Below are positions 1 to 9,396 of a DNA stretch of 64,000 nucleotides, one piece after another (position 1 is the stretch's first letter; each line of letters begins with the position of its first letter). The notes under the pieces were generated by a model that had not been told where the DNA came from, searched no databases, and saw only the letters and a program-made list of their open reading frames with translations. This DNA comes from an uncultured Collinsella sp. (GTDB taxonomy: Bacteria; Actinomycetota; Coriobacteriia; Coriobacteriales; Coriobacteriaceae). Location: assembly GCA_900556875.1 (NCBI GenBank), contig USQQ01000007.1:17008-81007 (forward strand). The letters run 5' to 3'. Both the position numbers and the translations under genes were made by a program.

Positions 1-3000
1 GGCGTTATCGGCTGCATCCTTGGCGGCGATAACATTATCGACGGTGTGGCCGTGAATGGGACAACGCCCGATAACTCCACAACCGGCTTTACGGTTGCTG
101 GTGGCGGAACTAAGCCACATCTTGTTCCCATCGGCGGTTACGTTGGTGCCATTGCGGGCGGCGGTGTGATCTTCCGCAATATGTCAGGGACGTCTTGGCG
201 CGCTGGAACCAGCGACAAGTCTCAGGGTCTTGGAACGGGCAACTTCCGGCAGTACGACAATCCCTACGTTGGTCGTGTGATTGATGGCTATGCCTTTAGC
301 GAGGGCTGCAAGGTCGAAAACGGTAACGCTAACTACAAGATCAACGAGCTCACAAACAAGGGAGCTGCCTGCGTCACTACCACGGGCACCGACAACAAGT
401 ATATCGGCACTGATGCCGAGGCACCCGTGACCACGGTGGAAAACGCCCAGGGCCTTTTGGTGCTCTCGGCCATCATTAGCTCGGGTGCGGGTGCTGGAGC
501 GGCACATACTGACTACGCTAATTATGGCGTGTTCCGCGGCTCCAAGGCGTACTGGGGCAGCGATAAGCAGGACCCGGCGATAAACGGCTACCTGTTTGGC
601 AACAAGGAATATGGTAAGGTGCGAAATGCCAGCTACGACTGCGTGGGCAAGCCTGCGAGCGCTTCCGGCGATTTCGAAACCGCCAAAAACGATGACCAGA
701 AGGCCCCGGGCAAACAGGGGTGGCACGGCCCGCTCAACCATGATGACGATGTAAATTCGCCCTACCTGGTGGCGTCCTACGCTGCCGACTACCAAACGGG
801 CTACGTGTGCGCGTCGAAATCGATCGGCATGAGCCTGGAGTTCAAGGAAAATGCCACCTATGATATGACTGGCTACGGCACGGGATACGTGGGTCTCAGC
901 GGCCGTTACTATTCCAATGCTTGCAGCTCGAACGAGGCGTCCACCGATCGCGACCGCATCACGCCGCACGTGGCAACGATCGACGGCAACGGGGCCACCA
1001 TCACGGTGGGCACCAAAGATGCCACTTACGGCGTCGTCGAATATGCCGATGACGACTATAAGGTCTCGGGCGTGGGCGGCCTATTCAGCACCGTGATGTT
1101 CACCTCAACCAATGTGGGGCAGAGCGTCACCGCGAATGACGGCGCTCAGGTCAAAGACCTCACCTTTAGTAACTGCAACGTATCGCTCACGTACAAAGAC
1201 GCCAACGGTAGCATTGCCTCGGGACCGGTATCGAACGACCTCATCGGCACCGGCCTTTTGGCGGGCGCAACGGCCAACTACGACGGCAACACGCGTGGCG
1301 TCTACCGCAACGTACAGATGAAGAACTGCACCGTGTTGGGCGCAAAGAGCGTAGGAGGGCTTCTTGGCAGCTCGGGCCGTACCAGCCGAAGGACGGATAA
1401 CGACGTGACCTATATGGTCAATTTCGGCTCCGGCACGCAGGCGCCCGCGAATCTCTGTGACTGCTCATACACTGGCCTTAGCGTCACGGGCGAGAAGTAC
1501 GTTGGCGGCTATGTGGGTGCGATCGCCTCGCCGTGCGGCGTGTGGACAACCGCGGCCACAGGGGTATACGAGAAGACTATTGGCAAAAACTCGACCATAA
1601 CCGCCACGGGTACAACACCCTACGTGGGCGGCGTGTTCGGTTATACCTCCAGTAACGTATCGGTGAACACCAAAATTGGCATCACGGAAGCCGTCGCATC
1701 GAGCACGGCAGTCATCTCTGGGGTAAATGTACTCGCCACCGGGTCGAACACCGATAAGTACATGGGCGCCGGCGGTGTGGTCGGAAGCGCCTATAGAGGC
1801 GTTATTTCTATAAGCAACGTGCGCATTGATGCCGGAGGCGATGCCAAGAGCGCCATCATCGGCGATGCCACCGGAACGAACAATAGCATCCGTAATGCGG
1901 GCGGCTTGATTGGCGAGGTCACGAGCAGTGGCAGCCCCAACACGTACTGGTTTGAGGACTGTAGCGTCGAGAATATCAACATTGCCGGCACCGACCAATG
2001 CTCGGGCGGACTTATCGGCTACTACTTCAGCAATGTGAACATAGCCTGCAACAATATCGCGATTGAGAGCGCCACGATCAAGGGCAGGTGGAGCGGCGGT
2101 CTACTTGGCGCGATTAACAGCGGTGCCGACGTCATCAACGTCACCAACACAAAGGTATCTAACACAACGTTTGGCGGAACCTCCAACGGCGGCATTGCGG
2201 GCGACGGACGCGGCCAGTTCCATCTGGTAAACGTGCTCATGGACAGCAATACCTACAAATTGGGCTCTAAGCAGGGCGTGCTCTTAGGCGAGGTTGACAC
2301 AAACGGCTATAGCCTCTCCGCAGCGGGCGTGAACGTAAAGCTCGGCAACGGCAAGACCACGCGTGATCTGCCGCCGATGGTTTACACGACCAATGCGGCC
2401 GCCGTAAACATGAAGTCGTATATCGCGTTTGGTGACTATAACGACACACTGGAAGCACCTGACAAGGGGATCACGCTCTACGGCGCGGACAATACCGCCA
2501 CCACGGCAGCGAGCCCGTATGTGACCACGAGCCCCGTAAGCACGCTGGCGGCGCGTGCCTCCGACAACGACACCACCGATCGCTACCTGTTTGGCGACGG
2601 CGCCACCATCGACACCGCGGCGACCGTCCAGAGCGAGGCAGGCACCGGTGTTACCGATCGCTACACCTACACGAATATCGGCAGCATTAATGACAACGGC
2701 GCCTATCAAAATAAGTCGAGCTACGATGCCTCATCCGTGGCCAGTAAGTTCAATTCGAATAATGATACAAGCAGCAACCAAGCCACAGCGGATTTCCCCG
2801 TTTTGGTGATCTCTGGCAACGACAACACGACGGTCAAGAGCTATCTAAACATCGTCACGAACGGCGGCTTCTCCGATGCCTGCAGATTGAATAACGAGAA
2901 TGGCACCAATCCGCACGTGACGGCCAAAGCAGAGGTTTTCCAACTCAAGGACGGTGTGTTCGTTAAAGACGGTGACGCGTCGAACAATCCCACGCTTCGC

Positions 3001-5121
3001 GTAGTGAACAATGGCAAGAACAATATGTCGTTTAGCCCAAGCTCCGATTGGGACAACGGCAAAGGTCGCTTTACGCTCCTGACCGTTACCTTTACCGAGG
3101 CGGGTCAGAGCTACAACGTTCAGGTGCCGATCATCGTTAAGCGCAAGCTCGAGATCGATTTCACTGCAACGTATGATTACGGCACTCAATTTAAAGAAAA
3201 AGACTACGCTAACCTTGGAAAAGATGCACACGTGCTTACGAGCTTTGGCGAGCCGATGACGGGTCTGCTTACCTGGACATACAATTCTGCCAATGGGAAG
3301 GAAGTCGACTTTGGCTGGGACAGCTATATGGCTGCTGGCGGCTCGATGAAGGGGCTCGGCAAGAGTATCCTCTTCAATGGTGCCGACGGAAGGTTGCCCC
3401 AGGGCACCCAGCTTACGCTCATCGATGCGAACGTTGATGGCAAGGCCGGTGGCAGAGAGTATCACTATACGGTGGGCGAAGGCGGAGCAACGAGCGTTTC
3501 CCTGAGCGGAAACGACGGCTTTAAGGATTCTGCGGGCAATCCATATCAGGAGCGATGGCTGAGCGAGATCTTGGGTGTGTCGGCCACGCAGGATGGCGCC
3601 GGCACATGGACCGTGTGTGATAACGAGGCAGAGGCGACCGCTAAAGCGAAACTCGATGGCAAGTGGACGCTGTTTAAGGTTGCGGGTGCTGACGTTCCCA
3701 GCAACAGTCGCTATACGCTAAAGGTACCCAAGGAGAAGGATACCGGCAGAGAGAAGCGTGCATCGGAGAGCGTCTACCTAGTTGTCAACGTGCCCAAGTC
3801 GGGCGACGGCGTGACGCAAGCTAGTATCAACGGTTTTACGGCTTCGTCTATTGACTCGAATTCTTCGGGTGGCCGCATATCTTGGAATCTGCATCATGTT
3901 TTACGCACCGATGGCAGCGACGATATTCAAAACAGTACGGCATCGACATACAGCATCTTGTCCAATTATGAGCAGAATGTAGTCGACAAAAAAGATGGGG
4001 CGTGCATTCCGGTTTCGAAGTCGGAGGACGGTGCCGCCTACGTTCTTTCTCTCGATGTCATGGATACGGTTACGTTTAGCCCGAGCCAATACTATACAGA
4101 GAGCGACCATCTGTTCTATCAGCTCGATACATCGCTGTGTCGCTATGGCGCCAACAACAACCTAATGGGAGTAAGCAGTTTCCCGAGCGGAACTTCGGCA
4201 ATTGCGAAGTTCTATGTTGCCATCGGCAATCAGAACTACAGGTGGAGTGGCAGCGATTGGGAGCCGTATGACGCTTCGACGCCTGCGTTTACACAGATTG
4301 TGACGGATACGGGTGATGACTCACTGAGGCTCACGCTCGACCATGACCTTGCCGGAATCCGCAAGCGTGCAGCGGGCGGATCCTTTACCGTGCGTACGGT
4401 AGTGGAAGAGATTCGCCTTACGCCGGACGGCTGCAACAAGGTTATCTCCCTGTCCAAGCAGTCTGGCGAGGACGCCTGTACCAAGATGTCCTATACCGCC
4501 AAGCTTTCGACGCGTAAGGAAGGCCTTAATACCTCGAGCCTGACGCAGACGAAGCGCGGTAACGTCGGGTACTATCGCATGGACACGGGTGATACGACCA
4601 TTACGCTTTCTGCGCCAGATAAGTCGCAGCTTGGCATTAACGTGGACGACCTGCGTCCGATCGCGAATGGCACGATTGGTCTGGGTGCCACGTATGAACT
4701 GGGTGGACTCAGCAACGCCGCCGAGGCAATTGCGAACGCAGACTCTGTTGTGTACACGCTCTCGCTTCAGCGCCGCGGAACCGACGGCACGTATGAGAGC
4801 GTAACGGATGATATCTCAAACTACGTAACAGTGACGGAGAGTAAGCTTGCCGCGGTCGCTCCCTCCGGTAGCACGATCACCTTCACTGACTCGAAGGAGA
4901 ACGGCAAGTTCAAAACGAAGAACGGTAATACGACGTTTAGCCTGCCCTTTACCGTTAAGGTCAACACGCAGGTTGAACAGCGTGAGCAGTTCTACGCGAA
5001 CTATCGCTTGGTGATGACAGCGAGCCTGGTTAAGGGTGACGTGGCGAGCGCAACGCCTCAATCGCCCGACTATGTGACCTATACGCTCACGAGGGTGAAC
5101 CTCAACGGCATCGACCACTAG
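1..5121 (+). CDS. Giant GLUG-repeat surface/secreted protein, 5' end outside window
   Basis: The frame is open from base 1 (1706 residues visible), so the true start and any signal peptide lie upstream; the GTG at 46 is only an internal codon. The first ~800 visible residues carry spaced glycine-rich motifs of the GLUG type (GGLLG, GGYVG, GGVFG, GGLIG twice, GGLLG again, GGIAG), typical of beta-helical adhesin or protease-associated surface proteins. The rest is Ser/Thr/Asn-rich and beta-like, without a recognised catalytic motif. It ends in NLNGIDH with no LPXTG motif and no C-terminal membrane helix, so it is not a classical sortase substrate. A strong terminator follows. Adhesion or glycan contact is inference from the repeat type only. 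Confidence 0.8.
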   Translation, partial: GVIGCILGGDNIIDGVAVNGTTPDNSTTGFTVAGGGTKPHLVPIGGYVGAIAGGGVIFRNMSGTSWRAGTSDKSQGLGTGNFRQYDNPYVGRVIDGYAFSEGCKVENGNANYKINELTNKGAACVTTTGTDNKYIGTDAEAPVTTVENAQGLLVLSAIISSGAGAGAAHTDYANYGVFRGSKAYWGSDKQDPAINGYLFGNKEYGKVRNASYDCVGKPASASGDFETAKNDDQKAPGKQGWHGPLNHDDDVNSPYLVASYAADYQTGYVCASKSIGMSLEFKENATYDMTGYGTGYVGLSGRYYSNACSSNEASTDRDRITPHVATIDGNGATITVGTKDATYGVVEYADDDYKVSGVGGLFSTVMFTSTNVGQSVTANDGAQVKDLTFSNCNVSLTYKDANGSIASGPVSNDLIGTGLLAGATANYDGNTRGVYRNVQMKNCTVLGAKSVGGLLGSSGRTSRRTDNDVTYMVNFGSGTQAPANLCDCSYTGLSVTGEKYVGGYVGAIASPCGVWTTAATGVYEKTIGKNSTITATGTTPYVGGVFGYTSSNVSVNTKIGITEAVASSTAVISGVNVLATGSNTDKYMGAGGVVGSAYRGVISISNVRIDAGGDAKSAIIGDATGTNNSIRNAGGLIGEVTSSGSPNTYWFEDCSVENINIAGTDQCSGGLIGYYFSNVNIACNNIAIESATIKGRWSGGLLGAINSGADVINVTNTKVSNTTFGGTSNGGIAGDGRGQFHLVNVLMDSNTYKLGSKQGVLLGEVDTNGYSLSAAGVNVKLGNGKTTRDLPPMVYTTNAAAVNMKSYIAFGDYNDTLEAPDKGITLYGADNTATTAASPYVTTSPVSTLAARASDNDTTDRYLFGDGATIDTAATVQSEAGTGVTDRYTYTNIGSINDNGAYQNKSSYDASSVASKFNSNNDTSSNQATADFPVLVISGNDNTTVKSYLNIVTNGGFSDACRLNNENGTNPHVTAKAEVFQLKDGVFVKDGDASNNPTLRVVNNGKNNMSFSPSSDWDNGKGRFTLLTVTFTEAGQSYNVQVPIIVKRKLEIDFTATYDYGTQFKEKDYANLGKDAHVLTSFGEPMTGLLTWTYNSANGKEVDFGWDSYMAAGGSMKGLGKSILFNGADGRLPQGTQLTLIDANVDGKAGGREYHYTVGEGGATSVSLSGNDGFKDSAGNPYQERWLSEILGVSATQDGAGTWTVCDNEAEATAKAKLDGKWTLFKVAGADVPSNSRYTLKVPKEKDTGREKRASESVYLVVNVPKSGDGVTQASINGFTASSIDSNSSGGRISWNLHHVLRTDGSDDIQNSTASTYSILSNYEQNVVDKKDGACIPVSKSEDGAAYVLSLDVMDTVTFSPSQYYTESDHLFYQLDTSLCRYGANNNLMGVSSFPSGTSAIAKFYVAIGNQNYRWSGSDWEPYDASTPAFTQIVTDTGDDSLRLTLDHDLAGIRKRAAGGSFTVRTVVEEIRLTPDGCNKVISLSKQSGEDACTKMSYTAKLSTRKEGLNTSSLTQTKRGNVGYYRMDTGDTTITLSAPDKSQLGINVDDLRPIANGTIGLGATYELGGLSNAAEAIANADSVVYTLSLQRRGTDGTYESVTDDISNYVTVTESKLAAVAPSGSTITFTDSKENGKFKTKNGNTTFSLPFTVKVNTQVEQREQFYANYRLVMTASLVKGDVASATPQSPDYVTYTLTRVNLNGIDH

Positions 5122-5143
5122 TTCCGAAGCCAACTGGCTTCGC

Positions 5144-5179
5144 AAAGGGGGCGGCAACCACCCGGTTGCCGCCCCCTTT
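5144..5179 (+). terminator. Intrinsic terminator after the GLUG protein
   Basis: A 13-bp perfect GC stem (5147-5159 with 5164-5176, loop ACCC), preceded by AAA and followed by TTT, starts 22 bases after the stop codon. Confidence 0.9.
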
Positions 5180-5209
5180 CTAGTCTGCGCGATCCCAGTC
5201 TTGGACTCC

Positions 5210-5415
5210 GCTGGACAGTTAGTTCAGATACGTATAATTCCAGACCGCAGCAGGCGCATCCGGCGCTCGTTTTGGGGAAGAAAGGGGCTCAAAACTAGGG
5301 TTCGGTAGCTATCTGGCTCGATTTGCGTGCAATGGGTCGCCAAAGAACCCTCTCCGGGGACCATAGTGCAGCTTTATCAGCATAGAAAAATACGTATCTG
5401 AACTAACTGCCCAGC
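5210..5415. repeat. 206-bp segment bounded by 26-bp inverted repeats
   Basis: The arm at 5210-5235 matches the reverse complement of 5390-5415 at 25 of 26 positions. The 154 bp between the arms carry no open frame. A small non-autonomous element or an invertible segment are both possible. No clear target-site duplication flanks it. Confidence 0.7.
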
Positions 5416-5494
5416 CGCCGTTGGAGAAAGGTGTTTTAGCTCTCCCGACCCCTCCACCAAGCTTTCCAACTTTCCACTTAACTTAACACCTAAG

Positions 5495-5566
5495 GTGGAA
5501 AGCTGGGTAGAAAGCTGGAAAGTTAAGTGGAAAGCTGGAAAGTTAAGTAGAAAGCTGGAAAGTAAG
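5495..5566. repeat. 20-bp tandem repeat (three units plus a partial)
   Basis: Units GTRGAAAGCTGGAAAGTTAA lie at 5507-5526, 5527-5546 and 5547-5566, with a partial unit at 5495. An inverted copy of the same words lies at 5460-5486, so the block can fold on itself. The period is not a multiple of three, so this is not a protein repeat in one frame. The minus-strand reading across it (LSTQLST, LSGKLE) recalls the repetitive tails of AAA_4-type regulators and may be a relic. The remainder of 5567-5790 is AT-rich with no gene seen. Confidence 0.65.
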
Positions 5567-5840
5567 CGGAAGACTGACATGCTAGCTCAGAGGCTGAGGG
5601 GTTAATAATTATGAAAACCATACCAAGCGAAACAAAAAGATACCAATCTGGTTGGTAAAACACCCTCAATGAGCCGCGAGCCAACTAGCTGCGTAAATAA
5701 AACCTAAAGAACTGTTGCAAATTAATGGCAAATGCCCAGATAGCGAAATTGCGATTTTCAATTAACTGTTACGTGCAAACAGCAAAATGCTACTATCTAA
5801 CATGCACGTAAGAAAGCAGATTAACGGTTAAGGCCGAGAA

Positions 5841-6245
5841 GTGGCAGGTATGTCAGAAGCAACAAGGACTCGCACGCATGCGCCCGAGGTCAGGCAGCGC
5901 GCCGTCGAGATCCTCCAAGAGGGGGTCGGTCATCGCGCCCTCGCCGCGGAGCTTGGCATTCCCCAGGCCACGGCTCGTCAGTGGGCCCGCGCATATGCCG
6001 TGGGCGGTGCCGACGCCGTGCTCAACGCCGGTTCGCATCATCACACCTATTCGTACGAAGTTAAGCTCGCCGTGGTTAAGGACCGCTTGGAAAACGGCTT
6101 AACGGTTCGCGAAGCCATGATCAAGCACAAGATTCCCAGCGAGTCTTCGGTCAAGGCTTGGTGCCGCCAGTATCGCGAGAGCGGTGAATCCGCGCTGGTC
6201 GATAAGCCGCGCGGTCGCAAGCCGCGCGTTAAAAAGACGGAGTAA
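5841..6245 (+). CDS. Orphan transposase-like double helix-turn-helix protein
   Basis: A 134-residue basic protein with two consecutive HTH units. One is at about residues 15-50 (RQRAVEIL, LAAELGIPQATARQWAR) and the other at about 70-112 (KLAVVKDRL, IPSESSVKAWCRQYRE), followed by an Arg/Lys tail. This is the layout of IS150/IS3-type OrfA DNA-binding subunits. No OrfB integrase (DDE) frame and no terminal repeats follow, so it is either a relic of an insertion sequence or a domesticated DNA-binding protein. Translation may begin at GTG 5841 or ATG 5850; neither has a convincing ribosome site. A candidate -10 (TACTAT, 5791) lies upstream in AT-rich DNA unlike the GC-rich gene. It is followed by its own terminator. 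Confidence 0.7.
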   Translation: MAGMSEATRTRTHAPEVRQRAVEILQEGVGHRALAAELGIPQATARQWARAYAVGGADAVLNAGSHHHTYSYEVKLAVVKDRLENGLTVREAMIKHKIPSESSVKAWCRQYRESGESALVDKPRGRKPRVKKTE

Positions 6246-6253
6246 CGAAAACG

Positions 6254-6276
6254 TGCGCCTATGGGGCGCATTTTTT
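6254..6276 (+). terminator. Terminator after the HTH gene
   Basis: Stem TGCGCC (6254-6259) with GGCGCA (6265-6270), directly followed by six T. Confidence 0.8.
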
Positions 6277-6452
6277 CTATCGCGATGCCCCTCTAAGGGC
6301 TCTTTCGGATCGGATAAGGCTGCCGTGGAGTGGGGCGCGCCCTGCACTGCCGCGACGGGGCCCCATATTGCTCTAATACGGACAAGCTCCTTGCCCCGCA
6401 CGTCCAAAGTCCCACAGTTGGCCGAAAGCCCGCCATCAGGTGCTCAAATTAG

Positions 6453-6478
6453 CGCTATAACGTAATGCATGTATAGCG
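6453..6478. promoter_or_regulatory. Candidate operator upstream of the hydrogenase operon
   Basis: An inverted repeat with perfect 7-bp arms CGCTATA and TATAGCG separated by 12 bp ends 23 bases before the chosen start of the first hydrogenase gene. The cognate regulator is unknown. The rest of 6277-6452 shows no other signal. Confidence 0.35.
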
Positions 6479-6501
6479 TTTTGGCATGGGGGAGTGATGG
6501 T

Positions 6502-9384
6502 ATGACGCTACTGTATTTCCTTACCCTGTTTCCGCTGGTACCGGCGCTGGGCATGCTGCTTGCGCGCGGTGACCGAGCCCGTGACGCGGTAGGGCTTGTA
6601 GGCTCTGGCATCATTATGGCGGTGACAGTTGTAGTCGCCGTCATGTTTTTTGGCACGGGCCCGCAGAGCTTCGAGGTGGCACCCGGCACCTCGCACGTGC
6701 TCTCCATCATCAGCTCCGTCATCGACGTCATCCTGTGCGCCGTCATCCTGTACAACGCGTACAAATATAGGAACGCGCTCACCACGGTGCTCGGCGTAGT
6801 CCAGTTGGTGGGCTCGCTCGCCTTTGCAGCCATGACGCTGCCCGCGACCGAAGCCGTCACTGCAACCCCGCTCTACCTGGACTACATGAGCGTGATCATG
6901 GTCCTTGCCGTTGGCATCGTCGGCAGCCTGATCTGCGTGTACGCCCTGGGCTACATGAAGGACTTTCAGGCTCACGACGAGCACGAGGCCGCACTGCGCG
7001 GGCAGACCGCGCCCGACCGTCGTCCGCAGTTCCTGGCGCTTATGTTCCTGTTCCTCTCGGCCATGTTCGTCATCGTGACGAGCGATAACCTGGAGTGGCT
7101 GTTCTGCGGTTGGGAAATCACCACCGTGTGCTCGTTCCTTATGATTGGCTACACGCGCACGCCCGAGGCCATCAAAAACGCCTTTACCCAGATCATCCTC
7201 AACATGCTGGGCGGTATCGCGTTTTTGGCCGGGCTCATGTACCTGCACGTTAACGGCATGCCGCTGACCATCTCGGGCATGATCGAGCTTTCCGGCGCCG
7301 GAACCGCGCAGTCCGCGCTACTGGTGATGCCGGTCGTCCTGCTGTCGCTCGCCGCGCTCACCAAGGCCGCACAGATGCCGTTCCACACTTGGCTACTGGG
7401 CGCCATGGTTGCCCCCACGCCCACGAGCGCCCTGCTGCACTCATCCACCATGGTCAAAGCCGGCGTGTTCCTGATGGTCAAGCTGAGCCCGCTCTATGCC
7501 ATCTATCCCGTGACCGGCTTTATGGTCACGAGTGTTGGTGCCATCACGTTTTTGCTCGCTGCCCTTATGGCCATCTCGCAGAGCAACGCCAAGCGCGTGC
7601 TTGCGTACTCCACTATTTCCAACTTGGGCCTTATCAGCGCCTGCCTGGGCGTTGGCGCGCCCGAGGCCGTATGGGCCGCCATCTTCCTAATCCTGTTCCA
7701 TACCGTGGCCAAGTCGCTGCTGTTCCTGTGCGTGGGCACGGCCGAGCATCATATCGGCAGCCGCAATATCGAGGACATGGACGGTATGTTCAGCCGCATG
7801 CCGCACCTGACGCGTCTGATGATGCTGGGCATCATGGGCATGTTTGTTGCCCCGTTTGGCATGCTCGTGTCCAAGTGGGGCGCCCTGGTGGCGTTTGCGC
7901 AGACCGGCAACGTGCTCATGATCATGGTGCTTGCCTTTGGCTCGGCCGCGACGTTTTTCTTCTGGGGCAAGTGGCTTGCCAAGCTTTCGGGCGTCGACCC
8001 CACGGCTCAAAACGTTGAGGTCAATGTCCATAAGACCGAATGGATGGCGCTCAACACCATCGCCGCGCTACTGATTCTGTGCTGCGTGGCGTTCCCGGTT
8101 ATCTCGAGCGGTCTGGTGTCGCCTTACTTGGCCATGGTGTTTGGCCGCGTGCCGTACGTTATTGGCAAGGACGCCATGTATCTGATGGTGGTTATCGTGG
8201 CGTTTATCGCCGTGGTGCTGCTGACTTCATTCCGCGTGAGCAACAAACCGCACGTAAACGTATATCTTTCGGGCGTGGGAACCGACAATTACCGCCATTT
8301 CCGCGGCTCGATGGGACACGAGGTGAAGGCCGAAAAGCGCAATTGGTACTCGGAGGACGTCCTTGGCGAGAAGCGTATCGGCCCCGCGGGCAGCGTCGTG
8401 TGCTGCAGCATTATCTTGTTTGCGCTGCTGTGCTGCGCGTGGATTGGACCCGAGCGGCTTGCCATGAGCGCGCCCTCGGTGTTGCGCGGCAAGTATTTTG
8501 AAGGTTCGGGTGTCGTGGGCATATTTATTGGCACCGTGGCGTTTGCCCTGCTAGCGCCGCTTGTTGGTGGCCTGATTGACGGCATCGACCGCAAGCTGTC
8601 CGCCCGCATGCAGGGCCGCGTGGGCCCGCGCCTGCTGCAGCCCTTCTACGACGTTGCCAAGCTGCTGCGCAAGGCCCCCGCCAGCGTAAACACCATGGAC
8701 GATACCTACATGGCGTGCGCGCTCATCTTTACCGTGGTGGGCGGCGGCATCTTTGTGTCGGGTTCCAACACGCTGCTGTGCGCCTTTATGGTGACGCTCG
8801 CCGCGATCTTTGTGGTGCTGGCGTCCGCCTCGACGCAAAGCCCGTTTGCCCAGGTTGGCGCCGATCGTGAGTTGCTGCAGGTCATGAGTTACGAGCCCGC
8901 CGTTCTGCTGATGAGTGTGGGCCTGTACCTTGCCACCGACAGCTTCGATTCCATTGCCGTGACGGGGCAGTCGGCCCCCATCATCGTGTGCAGCGCGCCC
9001 ATTTTCCTGGCGCTGCTTGCGGTGCTTACCATCAAGCTGCGCAAGTCGCCGTTTGATCTTTCGTACTCGCATCACGCGCATCAGGAGATTGTCCAGGGCG
9101 TCGCCACCGAGATGAGCGGCGGCACGCTGGCCAAGATGACCCTTATGCACTGGTGCGAGACCGTGCTGTTTTTGATGTGGGTGGGCATGTTCTTTGTTTG
9201 GGACAACCCGGTGAGCTGGGTCGTGGCCCTGGTCGTGATGGCCGCGACGTATTTTGTCGAGGTGCTGATCGATAACACCTTTGCCCGTAGCACCTGGCGC
9301 AGCTGCTTTAAGCTCGGCTGGGGCGTGGCGCTGGTGTTTGGCCTGCTCAACCTTATGCCCATCCTCGTCGACGTGTTTATTTAG
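6502..9384 (+). CDS. Fused Ech-type hydrogenase membrane subunits (EchA antiporter-like + EchB/NuoH-like)
   Basis: A 960-residue polytopic membrane protein joining two subunits that are separate genes in most Ech, Hyf and complex I operons. Residues ~1-620 are a NuoL/HyfB/EchA-type proton-antiporter module; the segments KAAQMPFHTWL and APTPTSALLHSSTMVKAG, with the buried lysines of the family, are present. Residues ~650-960 are NuoH/HyfC/EchB-like (RMQGRVGPRLLQP, the ferredoxin-side loop QVGADRELLQVMSYEP, and KLRKSPFDLSYSHHAHQE). Start ATG 6502 was chosen over ATG 6469 because GGGGAG at 6489-6494 sits 7 bases before it. It heads a tight operon in echABCDEF order. Its role is ion translocation coupled to H2 evolution. 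The fusion is directly visible; a functional single chain is inferred from the uninterrupted frame. Confidence 0.88.
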   Translation: MTLLYFLTLFPLVPALGMLLARGDRARDAVGLVGSGIIMAVTVVVAVMFFGTGPQSFEVAPGTSHVLSIISSVIDVILCAVILYNAYKYRNALTTVLGVVQLVGSLAFAAMTLPATEAVTATPLYLDYMSVIMVLAVGIVGSLICVYALGYMKDFQAHDEHEAALRGQTAPDRRPQFLALMFLFLSAMFVIVTSDNLEWLFCGWEITTVCSFLMIGYTRTPEAIKNAFTQIILNMLGGIAFLAGLMYLHVNGMPLTISGMIELSGAGTAQSALLVMPVVLLSLAALTKAAQMPFHTWLLGAMVAPTPTSALLHSSTMVKAGVFLMVKLSPLYAIYPVTGFMVTSVGAITFLLAALMAISQSNAKRVLAYSTISNLGLISACLGVGAPEAVWAAIFLILFHTVAKSLLFLCVGTAEHHIGSRNIEDMDGMFSRMPHLTRLMMLGIMGMFVAPFGMLVSKWGALVAFAQTGNVLMIMVLAFGSAATFFFWGKWLAKLSGVDPTAQNVEVNVHKTEWMALNTIAALLILCCVAFPVISSGLVSPYLAMVFGRVPYVIGKDAMYLMVVIVAFIAVVLLTSFRVSNKPHVNVYLSGVGTDNYRHFRGSMGHEVKAEKRNWYSEDVLGEKRIGPAGSVVCCSIILFALLCCAWIGPERLAMSAPSVLRGKYFEGSGVVGIFIGTVAFALLAPLVGGLIDGIDRKLSARMQGRVGPRLLQPFYDVAKLLRKAPASVNTMDDTYMACALIFTVVGGGIFVSGSNTLLCAFMVTLAAIFVVLASASTQSPFAQVGADRELLQVMSYEPAVLLMSVGLYLATDSFDSIAVTGQSAPIIVCSAPIFLALLAVLTIKLRKSPFDLSYSHHAHQEIVQGVATEMSGGTLAKMTLMHWCETVLFLMWVGMFFVWDNPVSWVVALVVMAATYFVEVLIDNTFARSTWRSCFKLGWGVALVFGLLNLMPILVDVFI

Positions 9385-9396
9385 GAGGCGGCATCC

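Noticed and set aside
5495..5566. Possible CRISPR-like array
   Set aside because: The 20-bp units are contiguous, with no spacers and no cas gene nearby.
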